The translations under genes were made by a program, and so were the position numbers. This document shows positions 45,034 through 58,135 of a DNA stretch of 64,000 bases, piece after piece (positions within the stretch are counted from its first letter, which is position 1; each line of letters begins with the position of its first letter). The notes beneath the pieces are model-generated. The model searched no databases. It worked only from the letters and a program-made list of their open reading frames with translations, and was not told the origin of the DNA. Origin of the DNA: Microbacterium testaceum StLB037 (GTDB taxonomy: Bacteria > Actinomycetota > Actinomycetes > Actinomycetales > Microbacteriaceae); contig NC_015125.1 in NCBI RefSeq assembly GCF_000202635.1, positions 372,001 to 436,000 on the forward strand. The letters run 5' to 3'.

Positions 45034-45807
45034 TCAGGAAGATTGACGCGAAACGTCGAGCACGATGATCGTGATGTTGTCGCGACCGCCGTTCTCGAGC
45101 GCCGCCGCCATCATCGCCTCGACCGCTGCGGCCGGGTCGGCGTTGGCCTCGAGGAAGTGCTTGATCCCGAAGTCGGTGAGTTCTTTCGTGAGCCCGTCCG
45201 AACACACGACGAAGCGGTCACCGTCAACCACCTCGAGGCGGAGGTAGTCGGGCTTGACGCTGTCGCTCGGGCCGACGGCCCGCGTGATCACGTTGCCGTA
45301 CGGGTGGTTCTCCGCCTCTTCCGGGCTCAGTCGGCCCGCGGCGATCAGTTCTTGGACGACCGAGTGGTCCGTCGTCACCTGGACGATCTCCCCGTCGCGC
45401 AGCAGGTACACGCGCGAGTCGCCGATGTTCAGCGTCACCCAGTGCGGCTCTTCCGCGGTCGTCTCGAGATAGAGGCCGGTGAGGGTCGTGCCGGTGCCCT
45501 CGTCGGTCGTCTCGGGGTGCGAGACGATGTCCTTCACCGCGCGCGAGAGCGCCTTCTCGATGTGGCGCGGCGACACCGTCCCTCCGCTGACGACCGCCTG
45601 CAGGCGATCCACCGTGCTCGCGCTGGCGATCTCTCCGCCGAGGTGCCCGCCCATGCCGTCGGCGACGACGAAGAGGGGGTACTCCGCGAGGACCGCGTCC
45701 TGGTTGACCTCGCGGCGCTTACCCGTATCGGTGCCGGCAGCCCAGGCGAGATCGAGCGTCGTCTCGGACAGCGGAACGGTACGCGTATGCGTGGTCACCT
45801 CGGGCAC
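45034..45807 (-). CDS. PP2C-family Ser/Thr protein phosphatase
   Basis: A 257-residue soluble metal-dependent phosphatase resembling the catalytic part of PstP. Metal-binding and core motifs are NQDAVL, ADGMGGHLGG, GTTLTGLYLE, NIGDSRVYLLRDGE, VTTDHSVVQELI, SDGLTKEL and GGRDNITIIVLD. There is no membrane or sensor domain. The GTG at 45807 has GGAGG 7 nt upstream, better than an earlier in-frame start at 45852. No partner kinase gene is adjacent. Confidence 0.92.
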   Translation of the reverse strand: MPEVTTHTRTVPLSETTLDLAWAAGTDTGKRREVNQDAVLAEYPLFVVADGMGGHLGGEIASASTVDRLQAVVSGGTVSPRHIEKALSRAVKDIVSHPETTDEGTGTTLTGLYLETTAEEPHWVTLNIGDSRVYLLRDGEIVQVTTDHSVVQELIAAGRLSPEEAENHPYGNVITRAVGPSDSVKPDYLRLEVVDGDRFVVCSDGLTKELTDFGIKHFLEANADPAAAVEAMMAAALENGGRDNITIIVLDVSRQSS

Positions 45808-45861
45808 GACAGATCCTCCGGTTGGCCGACAGCTTCGCCGGCGAGAGCGCACGGCCCTGCC

Positions 45862-45867
45862 ATCCTA
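45862..45867 (-). promoter_or_regulatory. -10 box of the PP2C gene
   Basis: TAGGAT on the minus strand, about 54 nt before the GTG, giving a leader that contains the GGAGG ribosome site. Confidence 0.45.
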
Positions 45868-45925
45868 ATGGACGGTCCCCCGTCGACTTCCGCAGCGCCG
45901 CGCCCACTCGCGGGACACGGCGGCA

Positions 45926-46906
45926 TCATCCCGCGGCCGGATCGGCGGGCAGACTCAGGATGCCGTCGATCTCGGCGATGTCGTCGACGCTCGGTTCCCA
46001 GGCGGTCGCGGCGGCGGCGTTCGCCTGGACTTGCTCCGGGCTGGTCGCTCCGGCGATGACGCTCGCGACGAGCGGATTGGCGAGGAACCAGGCGAAGGTC
46101 GCCTGGAGCATCGTGATCCCCCGCTCATCGCAGAACGTCTGATAGCGCTCCAGCGCATCCCACGGCGCGTTCCGCCACAGATGGGGACGCTGGCGCATGA
46201 TGCGGCTGTGCTCGGGACCGCCTTCGCGGGAGAACTTGCCCGTCAGCAGGCCGTTGTGCAGGGGGAAGAACGGCAGCAGTCCCAGACCGAAGCGGTCGAC
46301 GGCCGGGAGCACCTCGCGCTCGGCCGCGCGGGCCAGGAGGCTGTACTGGTTCTGCGACGAGACGAACCGGACGCCCTTCGCCGCGTGATCCGCCTCGGCG
46401 ATCTGCCAGCCCGAGAAGTTGGAGTGCCCCACGTAACGGACCTTGCCCTCTCGGACGAGATCCGCGAGCGCGTCGAGCGTCTCGTCGATCGGCGTCGACG
46501 GGTCGGGCGTGTGAAGCTGGTACAGGTCGATCCAGTCGGTTCGCAGCCGCCGGAGCGATCCCTCGACCGAGCGTCGGATCGACGTTCGCGATGCCTTGGC
46601 ACCCCCGGGCACTCCGGGAGCGAGGTCGGCGTGGCCGAACTTCGTGGCGAGGACCACCTCGTCACGCCGCCCCTGAAGCGCCTCGCCCATGAGCGTCTCG
46701 GACAGTCCGAACTCGCGCCCGTACACGTCCGCGGTGTCGAGGAACGTCACCCCGGCATCCAAAGCGGCGTTCAGCACCGCGCGCGTCCCGTCGAGCGTCT
46801 CCGTCGCCGTGCCGGCACGGCCGAAGTTGTTGCATCCGAGTCCGATGGCCGAGACCCTCAGCCCGGAGCGTCCGACAGGTCGTTGGGGAAGAGGCGAGCT
46901 CGTCAT
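45926..46906 (-). CDS. Aldo/keto reductase
   Basis: A 326-residue NADPH-dependent oxidoreductase with tetrad D57, Y62, K89 and H132 (VTFLDTADVYG, LATKFGH, QLHTPDP). It belongs to a different AKR subgroup (YajO/YghZ-like) from the enzyme at 13879-14700; the two share little beyond the fold. The substrate is unknown. Confidence 0.9.
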   Translation of the reverse strand: MTSSPLPQRPVGRSGLRVSAIGLGCNNFGRAGTATETLDGTRAVLNAALDAGVTFLDTADVYGREFGLSETLMGEALQGRRDEVVLATKFGHADLAPGVPGGAKASRTSIRRSVEGSLRRLRTDWIDLYQLHTPDPSTPIDETLDALADLVREGKVRYVGHSNFSGWQIAEADHAAKGVRFVSSQNQYSLLARAAEREVLPAVDRFGLGLLPFFPLHNGLLTGKFSREGGPEHSRIMRQRPHLWRNAPWDALERYQTFCDERGITMLQATFAWFLANPLVASVIAGATSPEQVQANAAAATAWEPSVDDIAEIDGILSLPADPAAG

Positions 46907-46912
46907 CCCTCC

Positions 46913-46918
46913 ACGCTA
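46913..46918 (-). promoter_or_regulatory. -10 box of the second aldo/keto reductase gene
   Basis: TAGCGT on the minus strand, then GGAGGG, then the ATG at 46906. Confidence 0.6.
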
Positions 46919-46931
46919 ACCCGTTGAACGA

Positions 46932-46965
46932 CGATGGGCTCCTCACCAGGGTGAGGAGCCCATCG
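46932..46965 (-). terminator. Strong terminator hairpin
   Basis: Perfect 15-bp stem CGATGGGCTCCTCAC (46932-46946) with 46951-46965 and loop CAGG, directly after the stop of the membrane protein gene at 46971. Confidence 0.85.
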
Positions 46966-46970
46966 GATGG

Positions 46971-47681
46971 TCAGACCTGCGGACCGGCCGGCGGGGCGGG
47001 CGGCGGCGGGGTCGTGCCGGTCGCCGGGGGCGCCGGGGGCGGCGGGGTCGCGCCCGAGGCGGGCGGAGCCGGCGGGTAGCTCGGGTTGGACGGCGCAGCG
47101 TAGCCCTGGGGCGCGGCGCCGTAGCCGCCGCCGTTCACACCCGCGCCCTGCTGCGCCGGCTGGACGGGGATGCCGTTCCAGACGGTCTTGTCGGCGAGGA
47201 ACGAGCTGCCCCACGGCGAGGGCGACGCGGCAGCGGGATTCCAGCGGTTTCCGCTGAAGCCGAGGATGCCGAGCCAGATCCACACGCCGAGGCCGCTGAG
47301 GAGGAACAGCAGCAGGATCGGCCATTCGCGACCGAACTTCGCGTTGACGCGCACGGCCGCCATGATCAGGACGACGAGGCCGACCGGAATGGCGAGGAAG
47401 TTGAGGAAGGGGATCGCCCAAGCCACCGCGATGCCGAGGATCACCCAGGGCGAGATGTCGCCGAGCTTCACGAAGACCATGTAGTTGTAGACCGGGACCC
47501 ACGCGCGCCACTTGCCCTCGACGCCGGCCCGCTCGAAGACCTTCATGAGCAGGAAGGAGCCGATGACGTAGCCGATGAGTCCGATGACGGCCGCGAATGC
47601 GTAAACGGCGCCCATAACGGCGAGCCCCGCGGCACCGGAGGTGTCGTAGGGGTCACTGTATGCGAGGTGAAGGATGTCCAC
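46971..47681 (-). CDS. Membrane protein with Pro/Gly-rich tail (DUF5684-like)
   Basis: A 236-residue protein. Four hydrophobic segments lie in the first 150 residues, with WRAWVPVYNYMVFVKLGD between the first and second, a phrase seen in DUF5684-type membrane proteins. The last 70 residues are rich in Pro, Gly, Ala and Tyr (PPPPAPPATG repeats) and probably cytoplasmic and disordered. The GTG at 47681 has AAAGGA 6 nt upstream; an in-frame start at 47750 is less likely. Function unknown. Confidence 0.65.
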   Translation of the reverse strand: MDILHLAYSDPYDTSGAAGLAVMGAVYAFAAVIGLIGYVIGSFLLMKVFERAGVEGKWRAWVPVYNYMVFVKLGDISPWVILGIAVAWAIPFLNFLAIPVGLVVLIMAAVRVNAKFGREWPILLLFLLSGLGVWIWLGILGFSGNRWNPAAASPSPWGSSFLADKTVWNGIPVQPAQQGAGVNGGGYGAAPQGYAAPSNPSYPPAPPASGATPPPPAPPATGTTPPPPAPPAGPQV

Positions 47682-47774
47682 GTCGATCCTTTCGAACGGG
47701 TGATGGCGCAAGAACGGCACGCCAGCGAGGATTTCCCCCGCGGGTGACATGGTAGCGAACCTGAGTATTACCTG

Positions 47775-47793
47775 ACACCCGCCACACGGGTGT
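47775..47793 (-). terminator. Hairpin after yaaA
   Basis: ACACCCG (47775-47781) pairs with CGGGTGT (47787-47793), loop of 5 nt, next to the yaaA stop. Confidence 0.6.
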
Positions 47794-47794
47794 G

Positions 47795-48544
47795 CTAGAC
47801 GACGAGCGCGATCTCCCCGGGCTCACCCTCACGGACGACCCACCCGGATGCCTCGGCCCACGCGGTGAAGTCGCCCACCGAATGGATCTCCGGGGCTGTC
47901 GTCGCCAAAGACCGCACCAACTCGCCCTTCGCGTGCTTGTTGAAGTGATTCAACGCGCGTACGGGGCTGTCTCCCCCGCCCGTGACCACGCGGACGTAAG
48001 AGCTCTGCACATCCGCCGGGACCGGGCCGAGCGCGGCATACGCCTCGGACCGCAGATCGAGGACGAAGCTCGGTGCCAGAGTCGAGAGAGCGGCGCTCAC
48101 CGCACCGGCCCAGACCCGCCGAAGAGCGGGAAGCCCGGGGATCGACGTCCCCGCGGCCAAGCGATACGTCGGGATGCCGTCGAGCGCCCCGATCGGGCCG
48201 AGGGGCGCCGAGTGGATGGCGACGTGCGCGGCCACCCAGGACCGCGCCGTGGCGCCCAGGCTCCCGGCATCCAACGCATCGAAGAGCACCCCGGTGTAGC
48301 GGTCGATCGCGGGCATCGTCGGGGAGCTGCGCAAGGCCGCGTTGTCGGCGATCTCGTGTCGGCGCTTCGCGCTGAGCTTGAGGACGCGCGCGGCTTCATC
48401 CTCATCGGCGGAGAGGGCGACGAGGGCGTCGACGACGGCCTCGCGCGGGGCGCGCAGCGACGGCATCGCAAGGGCGTCGAGACGCAACGGCGGACCGTCG
48501 CCGCCGCGCCGCTTGGTTTCAGAGGGAGGCAGGAGAACCAGCAT
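47795..48544 (-). CDS. yaaA: Peroxide stress protein YaaA
   Basis: A 249-residue UPF0246 protein. In E. coli YaaA lowers free iron and limits oxidative DNA damage. Signatures are MLVLLPPSETKR, LDLRSEAYAALGP and NHFNKHAKGELVR. It follows the ATP synthase operon on the same strand, separated by the operon terminator; no separate -10 box is obvious, so read-through may contribute. Confidence 0.88.
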   Translation of the reverse strand: MLVLLPPSETKRRGGDGPPLRLDALAMPSLRAPREAVVDALVALSADEDEAARVLKLSAKRRHEIADNAALRSSPTMPAIDRYTGVLFDALDAGSLGATARSWVAAHVAIHSAPLGPIGALDGIPTYRLAAGTSIPGLPALRRVWAGAVSAALSTLAPSFVLDLRSEAYAALGPVPADVQSSYVRVVTGGGDSPVRALNHFNKHAKGELVRSLATTAPEIHSVGDFTAWAEASGWVVREGEPGEIALVV

Positions 48545-48563
48545 GCGACTTCCGGAAAACGAC

Positions 48564-48601
48564 CGACGCGCGCCGCCCGGAAATCCGGGCGACGCGCGTC
48601 G
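48564..48601 (-). terminator. Terminator of the ATP synthase operon
   Basis: Arms CGACGCGCG (48564-48572) and CGCGCGTCG (48593-48601), one mismatch, then an inner GC-rich stem around 575-590. On the minus strand GTCGTTTTCC follows, giving a short T-tract. Confidence 0.8.
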
Positions 48602-48615
48602 CGATGAGTGAGACG

Positions 48616-48876
48616 TCAGGACACGAGCGCGGCGTTGCCCGCCACGATCGTGAGCTCGTCGTTCGCCATGGACAGGAAGCCGTCCTGGGCACTGGCGAGG
48701 ATCTTCGAGCCGTCGGCGCGGGTGATGCGCACCTCGCCCTGGGCGAGGATCGCGAGGACCGGCTCATGCCCTTGCATGAAGCCGATCTCACCCTCGACGG
48801 TCTTGGCCACGACGAGCGAGGCCTCCCCCGTCCACACCTCGGCGTCGGCAGACACCAGGCTCACGCGCAACGACAT
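48616..48876 (-). CDS. atpC: ATP synthase epsilon subunit
   Basis: Regulatory F1 subunit. At 86 residues (MSLRVSLVSADAEVWTGEASLVVAKTVEGEIGFMQGHEP) it contains the beta-sandwich domain but lacks the C-terminal helical hairpin that inhibits ATP hydrolysis in E. coli, as common in actinobacteria. The ATG is one base after the atpD stop. Confidence 0.95.
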   Translation of the reverse strand: MSLRVSLVSADAEVWTGEASLVVAKTVEGEIGFMQGHEPVLAILAQGEVRITRADGSKILASAQDGFLSMANDELTIVAGNAALVS

Positions 48877-48877
48877 G

Positions 48878-51248
<2,371 letters not shown>

Positions 51249-51272
51249 GATTCCGTTCTCGTGTCGTCGCTC

Positions 51273-52904
51273 TTAGCGACGGCCCTTGACGATCCGCTCC
51301 TGGTTGACGTCTTCAGCCTCGGCCGCATCGACCTTCTCGGCGCCGACGACGCTCTGGTCGCCACCGGGCTGGAACTCGAGGGCGAACGCGTCGACCTTCT
51401 TCTCCAGTTCGGCGAGGGTGTCGTCGTCGAGGACGTTTGTCTCGCGCAGCGTGTCGAGCACGGTCGAGTTGCGACGGAGGTAGTCGAGCAGCTCGCGCTC
51501 GAAGCGCAGCACATCCGACACCTCGACGCTGTCGAGCTTGCCGTTCGTGCCGGCCCAGATCGAAACGACCTGCTCCTCGACGGGGTACGGCGAGTACTGC
51601 GGCTGCTTGAGCAGTTCGGTCAGGCGCGCGCCACGGGCGAGCTGACGACGCGAGGCCGCGTCGAGGTCGGACGCGAACATCGCGAACGCCTCGAGCGAGC
51701 GGTACTGCGCGAGCTCGAGCTTGAGCGTTCCCGAGACCTTCTTGATCGACTTGACCTGCGCGTCGCCGCCGACTCGCGAGACCGAGATACCCACGTCGAC
51801 CGCCGGACGCTGGTTGGCGTTGAAGAGGTCGGACTGGAGGAAGATCTGGCCGTCGGTGATCGAGATCACGTTGGTCGGGATGTACGCCGAGACGTCGTTG
51901 GCCTTGGTCTCGATGATGGGCAGGCCCGTCATCGAGCCGGCACCGAGCTCGTCGGACAGCTTCGCGCAACGCTCGAGCAGACGCGAGTGCAGGTAGAAGA
52001 CGTCGCCGGGGTACGCCTCGCGGCCCGGCGGACGGCGGAGGAGGAGCGAGACGGCACGGTAGGCCTCGGCCTGCTTCGACAGGTCGTCGAAGATGATCAG
52101 GACGTGCTTGCCCTCGTACATCCAGTGCTGGCCGATGGCCGAGCCGGTGTAGGGGGCGAGGTACTTGAAGCCGGCGGGGTCGGAGGCGGGGGCCGCGACG
52201 ATGGTGGTGTACTCCATCGCACCGGCGTCCTCGAGCGCGCCCTTCACCGAAGCGATGGTCGAGCCCTTCTGGCCGATGGCGACGTAGATGCAGCGGACCT
52301 GCTTGTTGACGTCGCCCGACTCCCAGTTGGCCTTCTGGTTGATGATCGTGTCGATCGCAATGGCCGTCTTACCGGTCTGGCGGTCGCCGATGATGAGCTG
52401 ACGCTGGCCGCGCCCGACGGGGATCATGGCGTCGATGGCCTTGATGCCCGTCTGAAGGGGCTCGTGCACGCTCTTGCGCTGCATGACGCCGGGAGCCTGG
52501 AGCTCGAGGGCACGACGACCCGTGGTCGCGATCTCGCCGAGACCGTCGATCGGGTTGCCGAGGGGATCGACCACACGGCCGAGGTAGCCCTCGCCCACGC
52601 CGACCGAGAGGACCTCGCCGGTACGGGTGACGCTCTGCCCCGCTTCGATGCCGGAGAACTCGCCGAGGACGACGACACCGACCTCGTTCTCGTCGAGGTT
52701 CTGGGCCAGACCCAGCGTGCCGTCCGCGAAGCGGATGAGCTCGTTGGCCATGACGCCGGGAAGGCCCTCGACGTGCGCGATGCCGTCGGCCGCGTCGACG
52801 ACGGCGCCGACCTCGGTCGCCGCAGCGCCGGTGGGCTCGTAGGCGTTGACGAAGTCCTTCAGCGCGTCACGAATGACGTCGGGGCTGATAGAGAGATCTG
52901 CCAT
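51273..52904 (-). CDS. atpA: ATP synthase alpha subunit
   Basis: Regulatory nucleotide-binding F1 subunit, 543 residues, with Walker [15 protein letters not shown] near 172-185 and the signature [11 protein letters not shown] charged C-terminal tail of about 30 residues goes beyond the usual length, a trait of actinobacterial alpha subunits. Confidence 0.97.
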   Translation of the reverse strand: MADLSISPDVIRDALKDFVNAYEPTGAAATEVGAVVDAADGIAHVEGLPGVMANELIRFADGTLGLAQNLDENEVGVVVLGEFSGIEAGQSVTRTGEVLSVGVGEGYLGRVVDPLGNPIDGLGEIATTGRRALELQAPGVMQRKSVHEPLQTGIKAIDAMIPVGRGQRQLIIGDRQTGKTAIAIDTIINQKANWESGDVNKQVRCIYVAIGQKGSTIASVKGALEDAGAMEYTTIVAAPASDPAGFKYLAPYTGSAIGQHWMYEGKHVLIIFDDLSKQAEAYRAVSLLLRRPPGREAYPGDVFYLHSRLLERCAKLSDELGAGSMTGLPIIETKANDVSAYIPTNVISITDGQIFLQSDLFNANQRPAVDVGISVSRVGGDAQVKSIKKVSGTLKLELAQYRSLEAFAMFASDLDAASRRQLARGARLTELLKQPQYSPYPVEEQVVSIWAGTNGKLDSVEVSDVLRFERELLDYLRRNSTVLDTLRETNVLDDDTLAELEKKVDAFALEFQPGGDQSVVGAEKVDAAEAEDVNQERIVKGRR

Positions 52905-52966
52905 TGTCTTCCTTCGTTCGTGGGGCTCTTGGCCCCCAGATCCACGCCCACTCGGGCGGAAAGTCT

Positions 52967-53755
52967 TTAGCCTGCGATCCGCTGGCGGAGGTCAGCGAGA
53001 CGTGCGGACACGCTCGCGTCGATGACGTCGTCGGCGACCTGCACGCGCAGTCCGCCGACCACCGTCGGGTCGATCACGGTGTTCAGCGTCACCGCTGACC
53101 CGTACCGGGCGCTCAGAGCGTTCTGCAGACGGGTCTGCTGCTCGGCGTTGAGGGGCGATGCCGCGTACACGGATGCGACGACGCGCGCCCGCTGATCGGC
53201 GACGATGCTCTCCGCCCGGCGCAGGATCGCGCGCACACGACGACCGCGCGCGTTCTCCACCAGCGAGGACACGATCAGTGCCGTACCGGCACTCACCCGT
53301 CCGTCGAGGAGCTTCGTGACGAGCGCCCCCTTGGCGGAGGCGTCTCCGAGACGCCCGCCCAGGGCGAGCTCGAGTTCGCCGTTGGCGGCGACCGTGCGCG
53401 AGAACGAGAACAGCTCGGGCTCGATGTCCGCCGACTCGGCGACCGCGGTGGCGCGGACGGCGAGCTCTTCGAGACCCTCGACGAACTCCGCGGAGTTCGA
53501 CCAGCGCTGCTGAGCGGCACTGCTGAGCAGCGCCACCGTCGCGGGGCGGTAGGAAGAGCCGAAGACAGCCGACACCAGCCCCGCGCGAGCGGGCGCCGGC
53601 ACCGACGAGTCGGACAGCGCGCCGCTCAGCTGAGCCGACCCGCTCACGGCACCGACGGCCGCGAACAGTTCGCGCGCGACGTCGAGATCGACGCCCGAGG
53701 TGGAAGCCAGGGCCTCCGCCGTCGCGGTCCGCGCCTGAGTGGTCGCGCTGCCCAT
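52967..53755 (-). CDS. atpH: ATP synthase delta subunit
   Basis: Links F1 to the peripheral stalk. The 262 residues are longer than E. coli delta (177) owing to an N-terminal extension, common in actinobacteria. The C-terminal part [49 protein letters not shown] is the conserved signature. The ATG overlaps the atpF stop by one base (TGATG). Confidence 0.94.
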   Translation of the reverse strand: MGSATTQARTATAEALASTSGVDLDVARELFAAVGAVSGSAQLSGALSDSSVPAPARAGLVSAVFGSSYRPATVALLSSAAQQRWSNSAEFVEGLEELAVRATAVAESADIEPELFSFSRTVAANGELELALGGRLGDASAKGALVTKLLDGRVSAGTALIVSSLVENARGRRVRAILRRAESIVADQRARVVASVYAASPLNAEQQTRLQNALSARYGSAVTLNTVIDPTVVGGLRVQVADDVIDASVSARLADLRQRIAG

Positions 53756-54333
53756 CAGTTACTCACCGGTCCCTGAGCCTGTCGAAGGGTCTCGGATGCC
53801 TCGAGCTCGGCGAGGAAACGATCGACGACGGCGTTCGCCCGAGCATCGTCTGCCAGGGTCTCGCCGATCACGTTGCCGGCGAGGTCGACCGCGAGGGTCC
53901 CGACCTCGGTGCGCAGCTGGACGAGAGCGGTCTGGCGCTCGGCTTCGATCTGCGAGTGAGCAGCGGCGGTGATGCGTGCGGCCTCAGCCGACGCCGTCTC
54001 CTTGGCCTCAGCGACGATCTTGCGTCCGTCCTGGTTGGCCGTCTCGCGGATCTCGCCGGCTTCGCGACGCGCCTCAGCGAGCTGGGCGGTGTACTGCTCG
54101 AGCGCGGCCTCGGCCTGTCGCTGAGCCTCGTCGGCCTTCGCGATGTTGCCCTCGATGGCAGCACTGCGCTCGTCGAGCAGCTTCGCCATGCGCGGCAGAG
54201 CGACGCGCCACACCACGAAGACGATGACGACGAAGCAGACGGCCGACCAGATGATGTCGTAGATCGCAGGGAAGAGCGGGTTGTGCGCTTCCCCCGCGGG
54301 CTCCGCGGCGAGTGTGACAAGAGCGTTCAGCAT
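53755..54333 (-). CDS. atpF: ATP synthase b subunit, with repeat-derived C-terminus
   Basis: Peripheral stalk, 192 residues: one membrane helix (about 25-45) followed by a long charged coiled coil (LLDERSAAIEGNIAKADEAQRQAEAALEQY onward). The last residues ETLRQAQGPVSN are encoded by a copy of the CTGAGCCTGTCGAAG repeat at 53768-53790 and are not expected in the family. Its stop overlaps the atpH start. Confidence 0.95.
   Translation of the reverse strand: MLNALVTLAAEPAGEAHNPLFPAIYDIIWSAVCFVVIVFVVWRVALPRMAKLLDERSAAIEGNIAKADEAQRQAEAALEQYTAQLAEARREAGEIRETANQDGRKIVAEAKETASAEAARITAAAHSQIEAERQTALVQLRTEVGTLAVDLAGNVIGETLADDARANAVVDRFLAELEASETLRQAQGPVSN
53768..53790. repeat. CTGAGCCTGTCGAAG repeat inside the 3' end of atpF
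   Basis: GGTCCCTGAGCCTG then TCGAAGGGT, the same core and flank as the intergenic copies at 26.3 and 41.2 kb. It is translated in the minus direction as TLRQAQGP. Confidence 0.85.
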
Positions 54334-54368
54334 CCTGTCTCCTTACAGTGAGTCGAGAGCGGCCGGGA

Positions 54369-55579
<1,211 letters not shown>

Positions 55580-55681
55580 ACTCCCAGCGGATCCATGCGG
55601 CGAGTGCGCGGGATCCTCTCGGCACCGGGGTATCTCGCTTGCACGCGAGACGAAGGAACGGTACGGCCGCGGGCTCGCGGG

Positions 55682-56164
55682 TCAGGACCGGCGGTCGCCC
55701 TCGTCCGGATCGGTCGGCAGAGTCACGTCGCTGGCGCTCGGGATGCGCATGCGGAGCAGCACGACCACATCGACGACGAGGGAGGCGAGCACACTCACGA
55801 CGAGCGCGACGTAGAACGTCATCGGATCCACCCACGCCTGCTCGCGCAGCACGACGATCGCGACGATGAAGAGGACGAGCTTCAGCAGCCAGCCCCCGAG
55901 CACGATGCCGAAGAAGATCGGGACGTAGAGGGGATCGCCGAACCATCGGTTGGCCACGAGGATGCTCGTCGCGGTGACCGCGAGGAACACGGCGCTGACA
56001 GCGACTCCCGCGAGAGCGCTCCCCAGACCGCTCGCTCCCCCGACGGCGAACCCCACGACGGCTCCCACGACGAGGAGGACGGCGGTGACGATCCCACCCC
56101 AGACGAGCGCTGTGCGCAGCACCGGGGTGCTGGAAGGGCGGCGGGCGGGCGAGGTGCTGGTCAT
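55682..56164 (-). CDS. ATP synthase protein I-like membrane protein
   Basis: A 160-residue protein with four hydrophobic segments (about 18-40, 42-65, 77-98, 105-130), in the place of atpI between wecA and atpB. AtpI helps assemble the c-ring. Sequence conservation in this family is low, so the assignment rests mostly on position and topology. The ATG overlaps the wecA stop (ATGA). Confidence 0.75.
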   Translation of the reverse strand: MTSTSPARRPSSTPVLRTALVWGGIVTAVLLVVGAVVGFAVGGASGLGSALAGVAVSAVFLAVTATSILVANRWFGDPLYVPIFFGIVLGGWLLKLVLFIVAIVVLREQAWVDPMTFYVALVVSVLASLVVDVVVLLRMRIPSASDVTLPTDPDEGDRRS

Positions 56165-57339
56165 GAGTGAGGCTCCGGTGGGGTGGGGCGCGCACGTCGA
56201 GGGGACAGACGGCGCAGGCGATGAGACGAGGGAAGGAGGGTGAGCACCGCGCAGGCGATGACGCCCACGACCCCGAAGAGGATGCCGGCGAGGTAGTCGC
56301 CCGGCCAGCTCTGCTGGGTACCGATGTACATGAGGAGGAACGCGAGGCTCACCACGGCCGTCCAGCTGTAGAAGATCAGGACCGCACTGGTGTCGGTGTG
56401 ACCCATGTCCAGCATCCGGTGGTGCAGGTGCTTGCGGTCGGGAGAGAACGGCGAACGTCCGGCCCACTGGCGACGGATGACGGCCAGGCCGAAGTCCAGG
56501 AGCGGCAACAGCACGATGACGACGGGGAGCAGGATCGGGATGAACGCACCGAGCAGCTGCGAACGACCGATCTTCTCGGGGTCGAGGACCGCCGGATCCA
56601 ACTGCCCCGTGATGGCGACCGCCGAGCTCGCCATGAGCAGGCCGAGCATCAAGGCACCGGCATCCCCCATGAAGAGCTTCGCCGGCGTCCAGTTCATGGG
56701 GAGGAAGCCGAGGCACGCGCCGACCAGCACCGCCGCGATGAAGGAGGCGAGGTTGAAGTACGTGCTGGCGCCGGTGTCGCGCACGAGCAGGTACGAATAC
56801 GCGAAGAAGACCCCGTTGGCAATGAGGCAGACGCCCGCCACCAGACCGTTCAGCCCGTCGATGAAGTTCACGGCGTTCATGACGACGACCATCGCGAAGA
56901 CCGTGAGCAGGAAGCTGACCCAGCTCGACCCGACGGTCAGTGCACCGATCGGGAGGGAGAGGATCTGCAGCTGTCCGAACCACGCGATCATGCCCGCGGC
57001 GACGAACTGCGCACCGAGCTTGATCATCCAGTCCAGGTCCCACAGGTCGTCGGCGACGCCGATGAGGACGATGAGCAGGACCGCGCCCAGCAGCCAGAGC
57101 ACCGGGACGGGATCGGTCCAGAAGATCGAGAAGTACGGGTTTCGGCTCGACAGCGCGAAGGCCGCCACCACGCCGAGGAACATCGCCACCCCACCCAGCC
57201 GCGGGGTGGGCGTCTTGTGCACGTCTCGATCCCGGATGCCGGGATAGAGCTTGAAGCGCAGGGCGAGCTTCCACACCACCCACGACAGCGCGAGAGTGAC
57301 CGCCGCCGTGAACAGGATGGTGAGGAGGTACTGGGTCAC
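56161..57339 (-). CDS. Undecaprenyl-phosphate GlcNAc-1-phosphate transferase (WecA/TagO type)
   Basis: Starts assembly of a cell-envelope glycopolymer on undecaprenyl phosphate. It has 392 residues, about 11 membrane helices and the MraY/WecA family motifs VADDLWDLDW, NAVNFIDGLNG, FMGDAGAL and the basic loop DRKHLHHRMLDMG. GTG start overlaps the tsaC stop (GTGA). Its place before atpI is conserved in actinobacteria. Confidence 0.9.
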   Translation of the reverse strand: MTQYLLTILFTAAVTLALSWVVWKLALRFKLYPGIRDRDVHKTPTPRLGGVAMFLGVVAAFALSSRNPYFSIFWTDPVPVLWLLGAVLLIVLIGVADDLWDLDWMIKLGAQFVAAGMIAWFGQLQILSLPIGALTVGSSWVSFLLTVFAMVVVMNAVNFIDGLNGLVAGVCLIANGVFFAYSYLLVRDTGASTYFNLASFIAAVLVGACLGFLPMNWTPAKLFMGDAGALMLGLLMASSAVAITGQLDPAVLDPEKIGRSQLLGAFIPILLPVVIVLLPLLDFGLAVIRRQWAGRSPFSPDRKHLHHRMLDMGHTDTSAVLIFYSWTAVVSLAFLLMYIGTQQSWPGDYLAGILFGVVGVIACAVLTLLPSSHRLRRLSPRRARPTPPEPHS

Positions 57340-58097
57340 GGACCCGGCGCCTCGGCATCCGTCTCCGACGACTCGGCCTTCGGGGCCTCGACGGAGGGGG
57401 CAGCGATGATCGGCGCGGGAGCGTCGGGGTCGGGATCCGGCTCGAGCAGATCGCCGAGGACCTCGCGCAGCCGCTCGCGCGAGACCGCGCCCTCCCGCAG
57501 CACGCGGACGCGGGGTTCTGCGCCGCCGACGAGGGTGGTGGCATCGACGATCGTCGAGGCGATACCCGTCTCGCTCGGACCCGAGTCGAGGTAGGCGGAG
57601 ACGCTGTCGCCGAGCATGTCGCGAGCGGAATCGATGTCGACGGCCGCCGCCATGCCGGTCAGGTTCGCGCTCGAGACGGCCAGAGGGCCGGTCTCTTCGA
57701 GGAGCTCGAGGGTGAGGTGGTGGGCGGGCATCCGCACGGCGACCGTGCCGTGCGTGTCACCCAGGTCCCACGACAGCGACGGCTGCGCGGGAAGCACGAT
57801 GGTGAGTCCGCCGGGCCAGAATTCACGAACGAGATCATCCACGGCGGCGGGGATCTCCGCCACGAGCGCGCGCAGCGTGCCGACCCCGGCGACCAGCACG
57901 GGCGGCGGCTGCTGACGACCGCGCCCCTTCGCCTCGAGGAGGCCGGCAACGGCACGCGCATTGAACGCGTCGGCGGCGATTCCGTAGACGGTGTCGGTGG
58001 GGAGCACGACGAGCTCGCCGCGGCCGATCGCCTGGCGTGCGTGGCGCATGCCCGAGAGCAGCTGCGACTCGTCTCGGCAGTCGTAGACAGGTGACAT
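57336..58097 (-). CDS. L-threonylcarbamoyladenylate synthase (TsaC/YwlC/Sua5 family)
   Basis: Makes the activated intermediate for the t6A37 tRNA modification. It has 253 residues: a YrdC domain to about 205 (GELVVLPTDTVYGIAADAFN, REFWPGGLTIVLP, ETGPLAVSSANLTG, SETGIASTIVDAT) and an acidic Pro/Ala-rich tail of about 35 residues instead of the Sua5 domain. ATG 58097; a TAGACT box lies 10 nt upstream. Confidence 0.92.
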   Translation of the reverse strand: MSPVYDCRDESQLLSGMRHARQAIGRGELVVLPTDTVYGIAADAFNARAVAGLLEAKGRGRQQPPPVLVAGVGTLRALVAEIPAAVDDLVREFWPGGLTIVLPAQPSLSWDLGDTHGTVAVRMPAHHLTLELLEETGPLAVSSANLTGMAAAVDIDSARDMLGDSVSAYLDSGPSETGIASTIVDATTLVGGAEPRVRVLREGAVSRERLREVLGDLLEPDPDPDAPAPIIAAPSVEAPKAESSETDAEAPGP

Positions 58098-58135
58098 ATC
58101 GCGCGCCAGTCTACTTGCGCGGACGGACCGTCGTG

